A stretch of DNA of 60,532 nucleotides. Source: Acidobacteriota bacterium (lineage in GTDB: Bacteria > Acidobacteriota > Thermoanaerobaculia > Thermoanaerobaculales > Sulfomarinibacteraceae). The number at the start of each line of letters is the position of its first letter. The stretch's first letter is position 1. The stretch is taken from contig JAJDNH010000166.1 of the NCBI GenBank assembly GCA_022340775.1, positions 1-60,532 on the forward strand. Direction: 5' to 3'. The position numbers and the translations under genes are program-made. This document shows positions 42,679 through 50,749 of the stretch, in pieces. Below the pieces are notes generated by a model. The model searched no databases and was not told the origin of the DNA. It worked only from the letters and a program-made list of their open reading frames with translations.

Positions 42679-43427
42679 ACCTTCAGGTACTTGAAGATGA
42701 ACGAGGGGATCGAGCGGACGACCAGGCTCACCAGGCGCCAACGGGCCGGGACGTAAGCGGTCGAGACACCCCGTCCGGCCTTCCTGAGGATGATCGCCGC
42801 GGCGCGGTCGGCGGACACCACCATCGGCAGGTTCTTGAAGTCCGCCACCATCGGCGTGTCCACGAACCCGGGCTTGACCGTAACGACCTTGACACCGCGG
42901 CGGCCAACCCGGTTGCGCAGTGCTTCGAGGTAGGTGTGCAGCGCCGCTTTCGAGGTGTTGTAAGCGGGCGCGCCCGAACGCCCCCGGTCCCCGGCCACCG
43001 AGCCGATGCCCACGATCGTCCCCTGCTGCAGCCGCCAGAACCGCTCGGCGGTCGGGTTGAGCCAGGCCATCGCACCAAGCAGGTTGACCTCGATCATGTC
43101 GACGTCCTTGTCCGTGCTGTACTCGGTGAACGAAACCGGGTGGCCGACGCCGGACGAGTAGATCACGAGGTCGAGCCCGCCAAGCGCGCGGGCGATCTCC
43201 TGCAGCAGCACCGGGACCTCGTCGCGGTGGCAAACGTCGTGAGCGAAGGTCAGGGCCCGCTCCTCGCCCGCGGCCCGGTTGATGTCGCCCGCGATCTCGG
43301 CCAGCCGCTCGCCGCGCCGCGCGACCAGCGCGACCCGCGTCCCCTCGGAGGCGAGGTGGCGCGCGAGCGCCTCACCGATGCCCGACGAGGCGCCGATGAC
43401 GAGCGCGTGGGCGAACCGTCGGGTCAC
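42675..43427 (-). CDS. SDR of the DprE2 type
   Basis: 250 aa. Cofactor motif GASSGIG, catalytic Y-N-T-S-K, and the membrane-proximal ending WRLVSLVVRSIPSFIFKYLKV, which matches the end of DprE2 (RHIPRSIFRRL). DprE2 reduces the keto intermediate made by DprE1, so the two together epimerise ribose to arabinose on polyprenyl phosphate. GTG 43427 has GGAGG ten bases upstream; the longer frame from 43517 has no RBS. Overlap of four bases with the oxidase gene supports a working pair. DprE2 versus other membrane SDRs is a probable, not certain, call. Confidence 0.82.
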   Translation of the reverse strand: MTRRFAHALVIGASSGIGEALARHLASEGTRVALVARRGERLAEIAGDINRAAGEERALTFAHDVCHRDEVPVLLQEIARALGGLDLVIYSSGVGHPVSFTEYSTDKDVDMIEVNLLGAMAWLNPTAERFWRLQQGTIVGIGSVAGDRGRSGAPAYNTSKAALHTYLEALRNRVGRRGVKVVTVKPGFVDTPMVADFKNLPMVVSADRAAAIILRKAGRGVSTAYVPARWRLVSLVVRSIPSFIFKYLKV

Positions 43428-43557
43428 GTGGCCCACCCTCCACGGATCGCCCGCGCGAGGGCTCGAGACCCGCCCATCGTCAAGGACCTCATCATCACGC
43501 CTCCCTCCACCGACCATCGCCGTTGTGTTGGCCCGCGCCTCGCGTCATTGTAGCGTC

Positions 43558-45462
43558 TCAGGATCCGGGGACGCCGGTCGCCGCTTCGGCTACCGCGAAG
43601 CGGAGGCCCGCGGCTGCCTCCTCGACACGCCGCTCGTACTCGTCGGAGAAAACCAGCTCCCGGAGCCGTTCGGAGGCCGGCAGCACCATCGCGCACCCCT
43701 CCCAGGTCACCGGCTCGCCGCTCGCGGCATCGACTACTCGTCCCCGTTCGACGAGTGCCGTGGCTTCCGCCAGCGGCACGTTGGCAAGCGCCGCCTGCAG
43801 GGCGCGGAAACGAGCCTCGTGCTCGGGCCGGAGGAACCGCACCAGCTTCCGGCTCTGGGCCGCGACGTGGTAGTGCGAGGGAACATAGAAGATCCCGTCG
43901 AGGCCGACCATCTCCCCTACCATCACCAGCCAGCCCAAGACCTCCTTGAGGATTCCGAGCCCGGGATGCTGCTGGCCAGGAAGCGGCGGCCGGTCGTCCG
44001 AGAAACGGGTGCGCGGGTTCTGCAGCAGCAGCCACTCCAGGGCCAACACCTCCATACCCGGCACCGCCCTCTGGCTGCGGTTGGCCCGCAGCTCGAGCAG
44101 TAGCTCGTTGCGACGCGGGTCGCTCCACAGGCGCAGCGTGTGCCCGAGCGGGTGCGACAGCTCGAGGTCCGCCATCGGGTTGTTGAAGCCACGGGCGCGC
44201 AGCTCGGCGAAGATCCCGAGCCGCTCCAGCAGTAGCTCGACGCCGCTGCGCGTGAGGTAGCCGAGGAACCTCGTCTGCCTCGGTATCCCCGGCACGATCC
44301 CCACCAGGTCGTCTTCGGTCAACCGCCACTCGTAGGGTCCGGGCTCGAGCGTCAGCTCCGCCGGGTCCAGCTGCCGTGTCAGCCGGCGCAAGCGCATCAG
44401 CACCAGCTCGTCATTGTCCGGCGGCTCGACGGACTTGTCCGTCAGCAACCAATACAGGAACCGGGCGCTGTGTCGCCAGGCGCGGTCGCCGTAGCCGCCG
44501 CCGAGGACGATCACGGTGGGTACCGACCGCCGGTCGTGGCGGAGCAGCTCGATCACGAACTGGTCCCGCCGGAGCAGGCCCTCGGATGAGATGCACCAGT
44601 TCCCGAGGCGGTCTCCGGCTGCCACATCGGCGCCGGCAAGGTAGATGACGAGGCCGGGGTCGACCTCTTCGACGACTCCGGGAAGGGTCTTCAGCAGCGT
44701 CCCCAGGTACAGCTCGTCGGTGACGTCTTCGCCGAGCGCGATGGCGGTCGAGGCCACCGCTTCGGTGTCGCCCCAGTCGGCGTTGTGGACCGAGTAGGTG
44801 TAGACGGTCGGATCCTGGGCGAACACCGCCCTCGTTCCGTTCCCGTCGTGCAGGTCGAGATCGATCACTAGCACCGGCGCCCTGAACCCGTGCTCGCGCA
44901 GACGAGCCACGGCAATCGCAATGTCGTTGAAGATGCAGAACCCCATCCCCTGATCGGGCAGCGCGTGGTGGAAGCCGCCGCCGAGGTTGACGCCGACGCC
45001 ACCAGTCATCAGTGCCAGCCGCGAGGCCTGGATCGTCCCTCCAGCCATCCGCCGCTGCAGGTCGAGCAGAGGCTCGACAGCTGCCGGCCCCACCGGCGAG
45101 CCCAGGATCCTGCCGACCACCTCGGGTTGCTGGACTGACTCGATGTACTCCGGCGTGTGAACCAGCAGCAGGTGGTTGAGCGATGCCCGACGCGGTACCG
45201 AGAGGTCGGAGTCCTGAACCAGGCCTTCCTCGCTCAGGAAAGCCAGGATCCTCTCGGCCCGTCGGGGATCCAGGGGAACGTCCGGCATCTGGTGGGTGTA
45301 GTCGCGGTGGTAGACGAACCGCACACCCCGGCGACGGGCGCATCGGCGGAGCCAGCGCCAGCGGCGGCGAAACGCCCGGCGTAGCCGGCACAGCCAACCA
45401 CAGGGCCCACGCAGGTCGGCATCGCCGTTCTCCCCTGCCGTCGGACCTGGTCTGCTGCTCAT
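43558..45462 (-). CDS. Histone-deacetylase-family protein with extra C-terminal domain
   Basis: 634 aa. The deacetylase domain runs from about residue 47 (VRFVYHRDYTHQMP) to about 350. Zinc and catalytic residues look intact: GGGFHHALPDQGMGF, DLDLHDGNGT, LAGADVAAGDRLGN and GGGYGDRAW. Bacterial members act on acetylated amines such as polyamines, acetoin-like or N-acetyl sugars. Residues about 380-634 form an additional domain (NPMADLELSHPLGHTLRLW...GLGILKEVLGWLVMVGEM...) that I do not recognise. The first 46 residues are Arg-rich. ATG 45462 is six bases after a TATACT box, so a leaderless mRNA is possible; a GTG near residue 47 is the alternative. Confidence 0.8.
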   Translation of the reverse strand: MSSRPGPTAGENGDADLRGPCGWLCRLRRAFRRRWRWLRRCARRRGVRFVYHRDYTHQMPDVPLDPRRAERILAFLSEEGLVQDSDLSVPRRASLNHLLLVHTPEYIESVQQPEVVGRILGSPVGPAAVEPLLDLQRRMAGGTIQASRLALMTGGVGVNLGGGFHHALPDQGMGFCIFNDIAIAVARLREHGFRAPVLVIDLDLHDGNGTRAVFAQDPTVYTYSVHNADWGDTEAVASTAIALGEDVTDELYLGTLLKTLPGVVEEVDPGLVIYLAGADVAAGDRLGNWCISSEGLLRRDQFVIELLRHDRRSVPTVIVLGGGYGDRAWRHSARFLYWLLTDKSVEPPDNDELVLMRLRRLTRQLDPAELTLEPGPYEWRLTEDDLVGIVPGIPRQTRFLGYLTRSGVELLLERLGIFAELRARGFNNPMADLELSHPLGHTLRLWSDPRRNELLLELRANRSQRAVPGMEVLALEWLLLQNPRTRFSDDRPPLPGQQHPGLGILKEVLGWLVMVGEMVGLDGIFYVPSHYHVAAQSRKLVRFLRPEHEARFRALQAALANVPLAEATALVERGRVVDAASGEPVTWEGCAMVLPASERLRELVFSDEYERRVEEAAAGLRFAVAEAATGVPGS

Positions 45463-45468
45463 GTCCGC

Positions 45469-45498
45469 AGTATAGCTTGCCGCATCGCGGCATTCCAG
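45469..45498 (-). promoter_or_regulatory. Putative promoter and operator of the HDAC-like gene
   Basis: On the minus strand a TATACT box ends six bases before ATG 45462, placing the likely transcript start at the ATG (leaderless). Between it and the presumed -35 region lies a perfect dyad TGCCGC-GAT-GCGGCA (45478-45492), the position where a repressor would block polymerase. The -35 (TGGAAT) is weak. Confidence 0.4.
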
Positions 45499-45574
45499 CG
45501 CATCCCTGGAAGCGCGCTGAGCAGGCGGATCAGAACAATCTCACAGGACGGACTGAGCTACGATGGGGTGAGGC

Positions 45575-45640
45575 GACCGCGAAGAGCCGGTCAGTAGGGA
45601 ATCCACGGCGGTCCGAAACCGCTGTCTCAAGGAGACTGGA
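45575..45640 (+). promoter_or_regulatory. Structured leader of the PTPS/QueD gene
   Basis: Three successive stems precede ATG 45649: GACCG/CGGTC (45575-45579 with 45588-45592), CGGCGGT/ACCGCTG (45606-45612 with 45618-45624; loop CCGAA; one G-U pair) and GTCTC/GAGAC (45624-45628 with 45632-45636; loop AAG). The last stem-loop contains AAGGAG, a Shine-Dalgarno-like sequence. Stems 2 and 3 share G45624, so they compete at one base. This could be a metabolite- or protein-controlled leader. Confidence 0.4.
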
Positions 45641-45648
45641 GTACGGCG

Positions 45649-46068
45649 ATGCCAATATCCCTCACCGTCAAGGTCGCTTTCGAAGCCGCCCACCGCCTCC
45701 ACAACCCGGACCGGACAGACGGCTGGAACCGCGATCACTTCGGAAAGTGCAACAACCTGTACGGCCACGGGCACAACTACGTGCTCGAGGTCGAGGTCGG
45801 AGGCGAGACCGACCCCGACACCGGATACCTGATGGACATGAAGGAGCTCAAGGGGATCCTGCGCCGGGTCGTGGTTGACGAGGTTGACCACCGCCACCTC
45901 AACCACGAGGTTCCTTGGCTCGAGGGGACCAACCCCACGGCGGAGAACCTGGCCACGATCTTCTTCCGGCGGGTGGCTCCGGAGCTGCCGCCGGGCGTCC
46001 GCCTGCGAGCGGTCACGGTCCACGAAACCGACCGCAACAGCGCCACCTTCCGCGGGGAAAAGGAATAG
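45649..46068 (+). CDS. 6-pyruvoyl-tetrahydropterin / 6-carboxytetrahydropterin synthase family
   Basis: 139 aa. Zinc His ligands are in FEAAHRLH and YGHGHNY, the catalytic Cys in FGKCNNLYGHGH, the DHRHLN stretch near the middle, and the catalytic Glu in VTVHETDRNS. FGKCNN..GHGHNY and HETDRN are closer to the 6-pyruvoyl-tetrahydropterin synthases of biopterin synthesis than to E. coli QueD (HKCGRLHGHSF). So a pterin role is as likely as queuosine. No other queuosine or pterin genes are in the window. Divergent from the HDAC-like gene. Confidence 0.9.
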   Translation: MPISLTVKVAFEAAHRLHNPDRTDGWNRDHFGKCNNLYGHGHNYVLEVEVGGETDPDTGYLMDMKELKGILRRVVVDEVDHRHLNHEVPWLEGTNPTAENLATIFFRRVAPELPPGVRLRAVTVHETDRNSATFRGEKE

Positions 46069-46100
46069 ACCGTGGGCTCTCTCCGCGGCACCACAACGCT

Positions 46101-46195
46101 CAGATCGCAGAGGTCCAGCCGCCGGAACCGGGCAAACAGGATCCCCTCACCAGATGCGGTCCCGCGGTGGGGCGGGGGTGGGGCGGAAGGAGGCG
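46101..46195 (+). repeat. Second interspersed repeat, copy 1
   Basis: Shares CAGATC..CAG.GGTCC..GCC, then TCCCCTCACCA and CGGTCCCGCGGTGGGGCGGGG with 54392..54475, in the same orientation. It lies about 100 bp from a MITE-like copy, as the other does (about 60 bp). No inverted ends or coding sequence seen. Confidence 0.6.
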
Positions 46196-46296
46196 AGCGG
46201 AGCGGCCCCTCGGGACCGGCACGACGGACCGAGGCTAGCCTCGAGGACCGACTGACGGTTCCCGAGGAGTGCGGCCGCAGGCCGCGGATCTGCCTG

Positions 46297-46405
46297 AGCC
46301 CGAGTCCTCCTGTCGTCACTCACTGCGAGCGGCGGCATGCCACCTAGTGCCGTGCCTTTCGCATCTCACGGGTCTCGCTACGATAGCCCGCGGACAATCC
46401 GGGTC
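46297..46405 (-). repeat. MITE-like element, 109-bp deletion derivative
   Basis: Matches copy 1 from its left end (AGCCCGAGTCCTCC...ACTGCGAGCGGCG...GCCGTGC) and at its right end (GGTCTCGCTACGATAGC...AATCCGGGTC). The central hairpin is missing. In the full copy the lost segment lies between two CGTCTC repeats, so recombination between them would give this form. Confidence 0.65.
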
Positions 46406-46425
46406 AGCTGATTGGAGCGACGGCG

Positions 46426-47598
46426 CTACAGCTCTCGTAAGGCGGAGGCGACTGGGAGGCGGGCGGCGCGCAGGGCCGGCAGGAGGCCGCCGACCAGCCC
46501 CATCAGCAGCGCGAACGCCATGCCGGCGCCAAGCAGTCCCGGCGTGACCTTGAAGGCAAATGCCAGGTGGGAGAACGTCTGCCAGTTCATGGTCCCGGTG
46601 GTGTAGCCGTTGATCGGGAGCACCACCAGGCAGCCGAGCACGCCTCCAGCCAGTGCGATGAAGAGCGACTCGGCCACGAACGACGTCACCACCGAGGCGC
46701 TGCCAAAGCCGAGCGCGCGCAGGGTGGCGATCTCCCGGGACCGCGCCGCCACCGCCGAGTACATCGTGTTGAGGGCGCCAAACACCGCGCCGATCCCCAT
46801 CACCAGGGCGACCAGGAAGCCGAGGACCCGGATCAAGGTCGTCACCGTCTGCGACTGCTTGGCGTAGTAGGCACTCTCGCGGTCGACCTGCACCGTGAGC
46901 CTGGGGTCCGAGGTCAGCGCGTCCTTGAAATCGGTGAAGGCCGCAGATGAGGTGAGCCGAACCGTCGCCGACTGGAAGATGTTCTCCGGCCGCTTGTAGG
47001 TCTGGTTCAGCACCCTGGCATCACACCACAGCTCGGAGTCGAAGGCACTGCCGCCAGCGTCGAAGATGCCAACAACCTTCCACGTCTGGCCTCCGAACGC
47101 CACCGGCACTCCGAGTCCCAGCCCGCCGTAGATCTTCTCGGCGTTGCTGCCGACAACCAGCTCGGTCAGGCCGGAGTGGAAGAACCGGCCCTCGACGATC
47201 TTGACCTGCGGCCGAACCTGCAACACGGACGGTGACACGCCGCGTACCTGCACGTTGGCGTCGGTGCCCGTGCTCTTGAGTGGAAAGGGGGCAATCACCA
47301 CCACCTCGCCGCTGATCAAGGGAGCGCCCTCCGCCGTCCGCGCCACCTGCAGGGCGTCACCGATCACCTTCACCTGGTCGAGATCGACGACGCTCCCCAG
47401 CTCGGCCGCGGCTCCGGCCCGTCGGACGATGGCGTTGCGTGGCGAGCCCGAGGCTGCCAGCGTCGCCTGGAAACCTCTCGCCATCGACAGCATGGCCACG
47501 AAAACGCCGACCGTACCGGCGATGCCGAGCACCGCCACCAACGCCGCCGTCCACCGTGCTACCACGCTGCGGACGTTGTAGGACAGCGGGATCGCCAT
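46426..47598 (-). CDS. ABC transporter permease (FtsX/MacB-like), second of two
   Basis: 390 aa. N-terminal membrane helix (WTAALVAVLGIAGTVGVFVAML), a large periplasmic domain of about 220 residues, then three helices at the C-terminus with FGALNTMYSAVAARSREIATLRALGFG, the coupling region of the MacB/FtsX family. The three-helix end LLGAGMAFALLMGLVGGLLPALRAARLPVASALREL is typical. With the partner permease, ATPase and membrane-fusion protein upstream it forms a MacAB/Dev-type exporter. Stop CTA at 46426-46428 is close to a MITE-like end. Starts 3 bp after the partner stop. Confidence 0.92.
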   Translation of the reverse strand: MAIPLSYNVRSVVARWTAALVAVLGIAGTVGVFVAMLSMARGFQATLAASGSPRNAIVRRAGAAAELGSVVDLDQVKVIGDALQVARTAEGAPLISGEVVVIAPFPLKSTGTDANVQVRGVSPSVLQVRPQVKIVEGRFFHSGLTELVVGSNAEKIYGGLGLGVPVAFGGQTWKVVGIFDAGGSAFDSELWCDARVLNQTYKRPENIFQSATVRLTSSAAFTDFKDALTSDPRLTVQVDRESAYYAKQSQTVTTLIRVLGFLVALVMGIGAVFGALNTMYSAVAARSREIATLRALGFGSASVVTSFVAESLFIALAGGVLGCLVVLPINGYTTGTMNWQTFSHLAFAFKVTPGLLGAGMAFALLMGLVGGLLPALRAARLPVASALREL

Positions 47599-47600
47599 GC

Positions 47601-48743
47601 TCACACCCTCCTCAGCGCGTCGACGATCTTGAGCCGCATGGCGGTCACCGCCGGCACGATCCCGGACAGCACACCCACCATCGCCGCCAGCAGAAGGCCA
47701 AGCGCCATCTTCCAGGGTGCGAGGTAGAAGATCGGCAGCAGCCCCCCCGTCGGGTCTCCGCTCAGGGTGAACGCCTTCGCCAAGCCGAGCCCGATCACGC
47801 CCCCCAGCAGGGCCAGCGTGAGAGCCTCGGCCAGCACCAGACCGAGCACGCCGGCATCGGTAAAGCCCACGGTCTTGAGGACGGCAAGCTCGCCGATCCG
47901 TTCGCGCACCGCCATCGCCATCGTGTTGCCGGTGACCAGCAGCAGGGTGAAGAACACCACACCGCCGATCGACAGGATGATGAAGCGGATGTTGCCGATC
48001 TGCTTGGCGAACGAAGCCGCGAACGCCTTCTCGGTGTCGGTGTGGGTCTCCCACGCCGAGTTGGCAAAACGGGCATCAATCGCCTTGACGACGTCGACCG
48101 CGTGGTCCGGATTGTCCACGCGGACCACGTACCAGCCGACGTAGCCCTTGAACCATTCAGGCCCGCGCTCCTCCAGATACTTACGGTGGAACCAAAACTG
48201 TGTTGTGTCGTCGTCCGGACGCTTGCCGGTGTAGATGCCGTCGAGGTTGAACTCCCATGTCCCCGGGAAGATCGTGCCGCGCAGTGGGATCCGGTCCCCG
48301 ACCTTCCACCCGAACCGCTTGGCCGTGGCCTGTCCGACAACGCACCCCTCGCGGTCGCCCAGGAACGTCTTCCACTGCGCGGGCGGCACCGAGTACTCCG
48401 GATACATCTTCAGGAAGCTCTCGGGGTCGATCGCGAACTGGGGAAAGAAGTTCCTCTCGTCCTGGTAGACGCCGCCGAACCACGAGGCATAGGTGACCGC
48501 GGTGACACCGGGAATCTGCAGCAGCCGATCGCGGTAGGCGATCGGCAGCGGCTGGATCAACGACACCCGGTTGATCACGACCAGGCGATCCGCCCCCGCC
48601 ACCTCGACACCCTGGCTGAGGGCCGTCTCGACCGTGACCAGCAGTCCGAACAGGAACAGCGCCACCGCGATCGAGCCCAAGGTCAGAAACGCGCGCGTCT
48701 TCTTGCGGAAGAGGTTGCGCACGATCAGGGGCAGGTACTTCAT
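47601..48743 (-). CDS. ABC transporter permease (FtsX/MacB-like), first of two
   Basis: 380 aa. The same layout as its neighbour: one N-terminal helix (AFLTLGSIAVALFLFGLLVTV), a periplasmic domain and three C-terminal helices with GNTMAMAVRERIGELAVLKTVGFTD. The start at 48743 overlaps the ATPase stop (ATGA). Two different permeases in the operon suggest a heterodimer, as in DevCA or LolCE. Exported substrate unknown; a lipid, peptide or glycolipid is usual. Confidence 0.92.
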   Translation of the reverse strand: MKYLPLIVRNLFRKKTRAFLTLGSIAVALFLFGLLVTVETALSQGVEVAGADRLVVINRVSLIQPLPIAYRDRLLQIPGVTAVTYASWFGGVYQDERNFFPQFAIDPESFLKMYPEYSVPPAQWKTFLGDREGCVVGQATAKRFGWKVGDRIPLRGTIFPGTWEFNLDGIYTGKRPDDDTTQFWFHRKYLEERGPEWFKGYVGWYVVRVDNPDHAVDVVKAIDARFANSAWETHTDTEKAFAASFAKQIGNIRFIILSIGGVVFFTLLLVTGNTMAMAVRERIGELAVLKTVGFTDAGVLGLVLAEALTLALLGGVIGLGLAKAFTLSGDPTGGLLPIFYLAPWKMALGLLLAAMVGVLSGIVPAVTAMRLKIVDALRRV

Positions 48744-49465
48744 GAACCGGCGTTCCCCTGGGGTGAATCGACCAGTGCGCCCTTCTCCAGATGGAGGATC
48801 ACGTTCGCCCACTCGGCCGCGCGCGGGTCGTGGGTCACCATCAGCACCGTCTTGCCGTGCTCGGACACCAGTGCCGAGATCAGGCCGAGGATCTCGTCGG
48901 CACTCTTGCGGTCGAGGTCACCCGTCGGCTCATCGCAGAGCAAGAAAGTCGGGTCGGCGACGATCGCGCGCGCGATCGCGACCCGCTGCTCCTGTCCGCC
49001 GGACAGCTGCCTCGGGTAGTGTTTCATGCGGTCCGACAAGCCCATCAGTGACAGCGCCGTCTCGACGTGCCGCCGGCGCTCGGCCCGCGACAGGTTGGTC
49101 AAGAGCAGCGGCAGCTCGACATTCTGGAAGGCGGTCAGGACCGGGATCAGGTTGTACATCTGAAACACGAAACCGACGTGGCGCGCCCGCCACCCCGTCA
49201 GGCGACGACCCGACATGGCGGTCACCGTGTCCTCGCCGACCCTGATGCTGCCGGCCGACGGCGTGTCGAGGCCGCCAAGGAGGTTGAGGAGCGTGGTCTT
49301 ACCGGATCCGCTGGGGCCCATGAACGCCACGAACTCGCCCGCCCCGACGTCCAGGTTCAGCCCCTGCAGCACGTGGATCTCCTCGCTGCCGCGGCGATAG
49401 GTCTTGTCCAGGTTCCTGACCCGGATCAGACTGCCGTCGACGTCGCTGCCGTCAACTCTCACCAT
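48740..49465 (-). CDS. ABC transporter ATP-binding protein (LolD/MacB-type)
   Basis: 241 aa with Walker A GPSGSGKTT, Q-loop region FVFQMYNLIP, signature LSGGQEQRVAIARA and Walker B FLLCDEPTGDLD, then the H-loop MVTHD. Powers the adjacent permeases. The start at 49465 has GGAGG five bases upstream; an ATG four codons earlier has none. The gap to the membrane-fusion gene is 60 bp. Overlaps the permease start by four bases. Confidence 0.95.
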   Translation of the reverse strand: MVRVDGSDVDGSLIRVRNLDKTYRRGSEEIHVLQGLNLDVGAGEFVAFMGPSGSGKTTLLNLLGGLDTPSAGSIRVGEDTVTAMSGRRLTGWRARHVGFVFQMYNLIPVLTAFQNVELPLLLTNLSRAERRRHVETALSLMGLSDRMKHYPRQLSGGQEQRVAIARAIVADPTFLLCDEPTGDLDRKSADEILGLISALVSEHGKTVLMVTHDPRAAEWANVILHLEKGALVDSPQGNAGS

Positions 49466-49525
49466 GTCGTCCTCCACGTGGGGCCCTGGGAAGGCACATG
49501 CTTCCCCTTCCGCGGTAGCCTCGCG

Positions 49526-50749
49526 TCATTCGCGGACCTTGACTCTCTGCCCGTCCTCGAGATTCTCGGGCCCGGCCACGACCACCTTTTCGCCCGGCTC
49601 GACACCGGCGAGGATATCGACCTCTGAGCCGTGCCGCTGTCCCAGCGAAACCGCCCGCCTGGTGATGGTGTCGCCGGAGAGGACGAAGGCGACGCTCTTC
49701 CCATCCAACTTTCGGATCGCGGTCTGGGGAACCACTGCCCTTACCGGAGCGGTACCGGGCTTCCGCTGGGCCGGCTCGAGGAACGTCACCTTCACACCCA
49801 TGTCGGGGAGGATGCGCGGGTCGAGCTTCTCGAACGAAATCCGCACCTTGACCGTTGCCTTCTGGCGGTCTGCGGTCGGGATTACGGTCCGCACGTGGGC
49901 CGGGATCCTCCAGTCGGGGTAAGCGTCCAGAACCGCCTCGACCCGCTGCCCAGGGGTCACGCGGGCGATGTAGGACTCGTTGACATCAACCTCGATCTCG
50001 AGAGAGCTCATGTCCACAATCGTCGAGATACCGGTGCGCGTGAAGCCGCCGCCCGCTGACACCGGCGAGACCATCTCACCGGGCTGCGCGTCTTTCGACA
50101 CCGCCGTACCGGCAAACGGCGACCGGATCACGTAATTGTCGAGGTCCTGTTGTGCCACGGCCAGCTGAGCTTCGGCTGCGTCGAGCTGCTGCTTGGCGAC
50201 CTCCAGGCGCGCTTTCAGGCTGTCAACGGTGGTCTCGGCATCGTCCAGTTGCTCCCGGCTCGCCACCTGGTCCGCGGCCAGGCCGTGCACCCGTTTCAGG
50301 TTGCGCTCGGCGTTGGCCAGGTTGACGCGCAGGTCGGCCAGTCCCGCCCTCGCGACGTCGCGCTCGGCCTTGGTGGCGTCGCGGCGTGCCCGGGCATCGG
50401 AGTCATCGAGACGGGCCAGGACCTGCCCCTTCTCGACCTGCATCCCCTCCTCGACCATGACCTCGGACACCCGTCCGGTGACCTTGGCCGCCACTGTCGC
50501 CTTGCGCCTCGGCGTCACGTACCCGCTGGCGTTGAGCACCGCTGTTTCCTGCGACCCAGCGCCTGGCCTGGCCGCGGCGACCTCGACCTCGGCGGTGCGG
50601 CCGGAGCCGAGCACGAAGACGACGGTGGCGGCAAGGGCCACGATGACCGCAACCGTCGCCACCAGGATCCAACGCCCGCCACGGCCCGCCGTCCTCTGAT
50701 GGCGGTCGATCCTGAGCTCTGCGAGGTTCGGCTTCTCGTGCTCGTTCAT
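49526..50749 (-). CDS. Periplasmic adaptor (HlyD/MacA-type membrane-fusion protein)
   Basis: 407 aa. N-terminal membrane anchor (WILVATVAVIVALAATVVFVLG), lipoyl-like half (VTPRRKATVAAKVTGRVSEVMVEEGMQVEKGQVLARLD), a coiled-coil hairpin of about 90 residues, second lipoyl half (VIRSPFAGTAVSKDAQPGEM), and beta-barrel and membrane-proximal parts. It links the ABC pump to an outer-membrane channel. GGGAG precedes ATG 50749. First gene of the exporter operon. No outer-membrane TolC gene lies nearby. Confidence 0.93.
   Translation of the reverse strand: MNEHEKPNLAELRIDRHQRTAGRGGRWILVATVAVIVALAATVVFVLGSGRTAEVEVAAARPGAGSQETAVLNASGYVTPRRKATVAAKVTGRVSEVMVEEGMQVEKGQVLARLDDSDARARRDATKAERDVARAGLADLRVNLANAERNLKRVHGLAADQVASREQLDDAETTVDSLKARLEVAKQQLDAAEAQLAVAQQDLDNYVIRSPFAGTAVSKDAQPGEMVSPVSAGGGFTRTGISTIVDMSSLEIEVDVNESYIARVTPGQRVEAVLDAYPDWRIPAHVRTVIPTADRQKATVKVRISFEKLDPRILPDMGVKVTFLEPAQRKPGTAPVRAVVPQTAIRKLDGKSVAFVLSGDTITRRAVSLGQRHGSEVDILAGVEPGEKVVVAGPENLEDGQRVKVRE

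Larger units (their letters stand above)
46069..46425. other. Intergenic region holding two repeats
   Basis: Non-coding. It holds a repeat of about 95 bp at 46101..46195 and a deleted MITE-like element at 46297..46405. A short frame through these is not a gene. The ABC permease stop lies 21 bp after the MITE-like end. Confidence 0.6.

Noticed and set aside
45541-45648. Known riboswitch (preQ1 or cobalamin) upstream of the PTPS/QueD gene
   Set aside because: The GGGAATCC and CCGAAACCGC stretches superficially recall a cobalamin core, but the conserved GCCACTG box and overall order are absent. preQ1-I is much shorter and does not match.
45649-46068. Firm naming as queD
   Set aside because: The Cys region FGKCNN..GHGHNY and HETDRN resemble biopterin-type synthases more than E. 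coli QueD, and no queuosine genes are nearby.
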